A stretch of DNA of 5,738 nucleotides from SAR116 cluster bacterium (GTDB lineage: Bacteria; Pseudomonadota; Alphaproteobacteria; Puniceispirillales; UBA1172): positions 1 through 5,738 of the forward strand of contig NZIT01000074.1 of assembly GCA_002691725.1 (NCBI GenBank), in the 5' to 3' direction. Each line of letters starts with the position of its first letter. Position 1 is the first letter of the stretch. This document shows positions 5,550 through 5,738 of the stretch, piece after piece. The notes under the pieces are model-generated. The model saw only the letters and a program-made list of their open reading frames with translations. It was not told the DNA's origin and did no database searches. The position numbers were made by a program, and so were the translations under genes.

Positions 5550-5738
5550 TTATAAAATCAGAATTTCCCCGATCAACGTATTCATGATTGTTTTGCCGTG
5601 TTCGGTTAGTTTGAGGATATCTGCCTTCTCATTAAGCAGACCTTGCTGACAATATCGGGCGACCGCATCGGTATCCAGCCAGCTGTGGCGAGCGCCGGCT
5701 TTACTCTCAATGGCGGCAATATTAATCCCATCCGCAAG
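5550..5738 (-). CDS. hemW: HemW (radical-SAM, coproporphyrinogen III oxidase-like) C-terminal end, 5' part outside window
   Basis: Minus-strand reading from the right edge gives 62 residues and a TAA stop at 5552-5550. It begins LADGINIAAIESKAG, with ARYCQQGLLNEK in the middle and KLTEHGKTIMNTLIGEIL near the end. This matches the HemW C-terminal winged-helix-like region: the GLRLxxGI segment, then a GLL turn, then LTxxGxxxxNxLIxxIL. HemW is a haem-binding radical-SAM protein thought to act as a haem chaperone; it was long misannotated as an oxygen-independent coproporphyrinogen oxidase. The CxxxCxxC cluster motif lies outside the window, so activity cannot be judged. hemW is a usual neighbour of this cluster in alphaproteobacteria. 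It converges with the lipoprotein gene, 26 bp apart with no evident terminator hairpin. Confidence 0.82.
   Translation of the reverse strand, partial: LADGINIAAIESKAGARHSWLDTDAVARYCQQGLLNEKADILKLTEHGKTIMNTLIGEILIL

Overview
The window looks like chromosomal DNA of an alphaproteobacterium. The proteins resemble alphaproteobacterial versions, and the set rsmI / yraN / gshB / LppC-type lipoprotein / hemW is one often found clustered in that class. The moderate base composition would fit a marine lineage such as SAR116, but that finer placement is a guess. All seven genes are recognisable housekeeping or envelope genes. I see no phage, transposon, CRISPR array, tRNA or rRNA.

Layout, left to right. 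(1) The 3' part of comM (+) enters from the left edge. (2) A leftward group follows. dolP (a two-BON-domain outer-membrane lipoprotein) and gshB (glutathione synthetase) are 17 bp apart and are probably one transcript; gshB ends 14 bp from the end of comM. Upstream of dolP lies a 168-bp gap with a candidate promoter and a 14-bp tandem repeat. Further upstream, rsmI (16S rRNA C1402 2'-O-methyltransferase) and yraN form a second tight leftward pair. (3) A 224-bp divergent spacer, rich in short inverted repeats, separates rsmI from a rightward gene for a large LppC/LpoA-type lipoprotein. (4) The 3' end of hemW (-) runs in from the right edge and converges on the lipoprotein gene.

The arrangement recalls the enterobacterial rsmI<>lpoA-yraN-diaA-dolP neighbourhood. 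The divergent rsmI/lpoA pair is kept, yraN sits on the rsmI side, and diaA is absent from the stretch shown. LpoA (activation of peptidoglycan synthases) and DolP (outer-membrane integrity) are both envelope functions. RsmI acts in ribosome maturation, GshB in thiol redox balance, ComM in recombination of incoming DNA, and HemW in haem handling.

No wholly new system is evident. The least explained features are the tandem repeat in the dolP leader, three alternating CTGATAT-type half-sites in the rsmI/lpoA spacer, a repeat and hairpin next to the lpoA ribosome binding site, a roughly 200-residue acidic linker in the LpoA-like protein, and a five-codon reading frame bridging rsmI and yraN.
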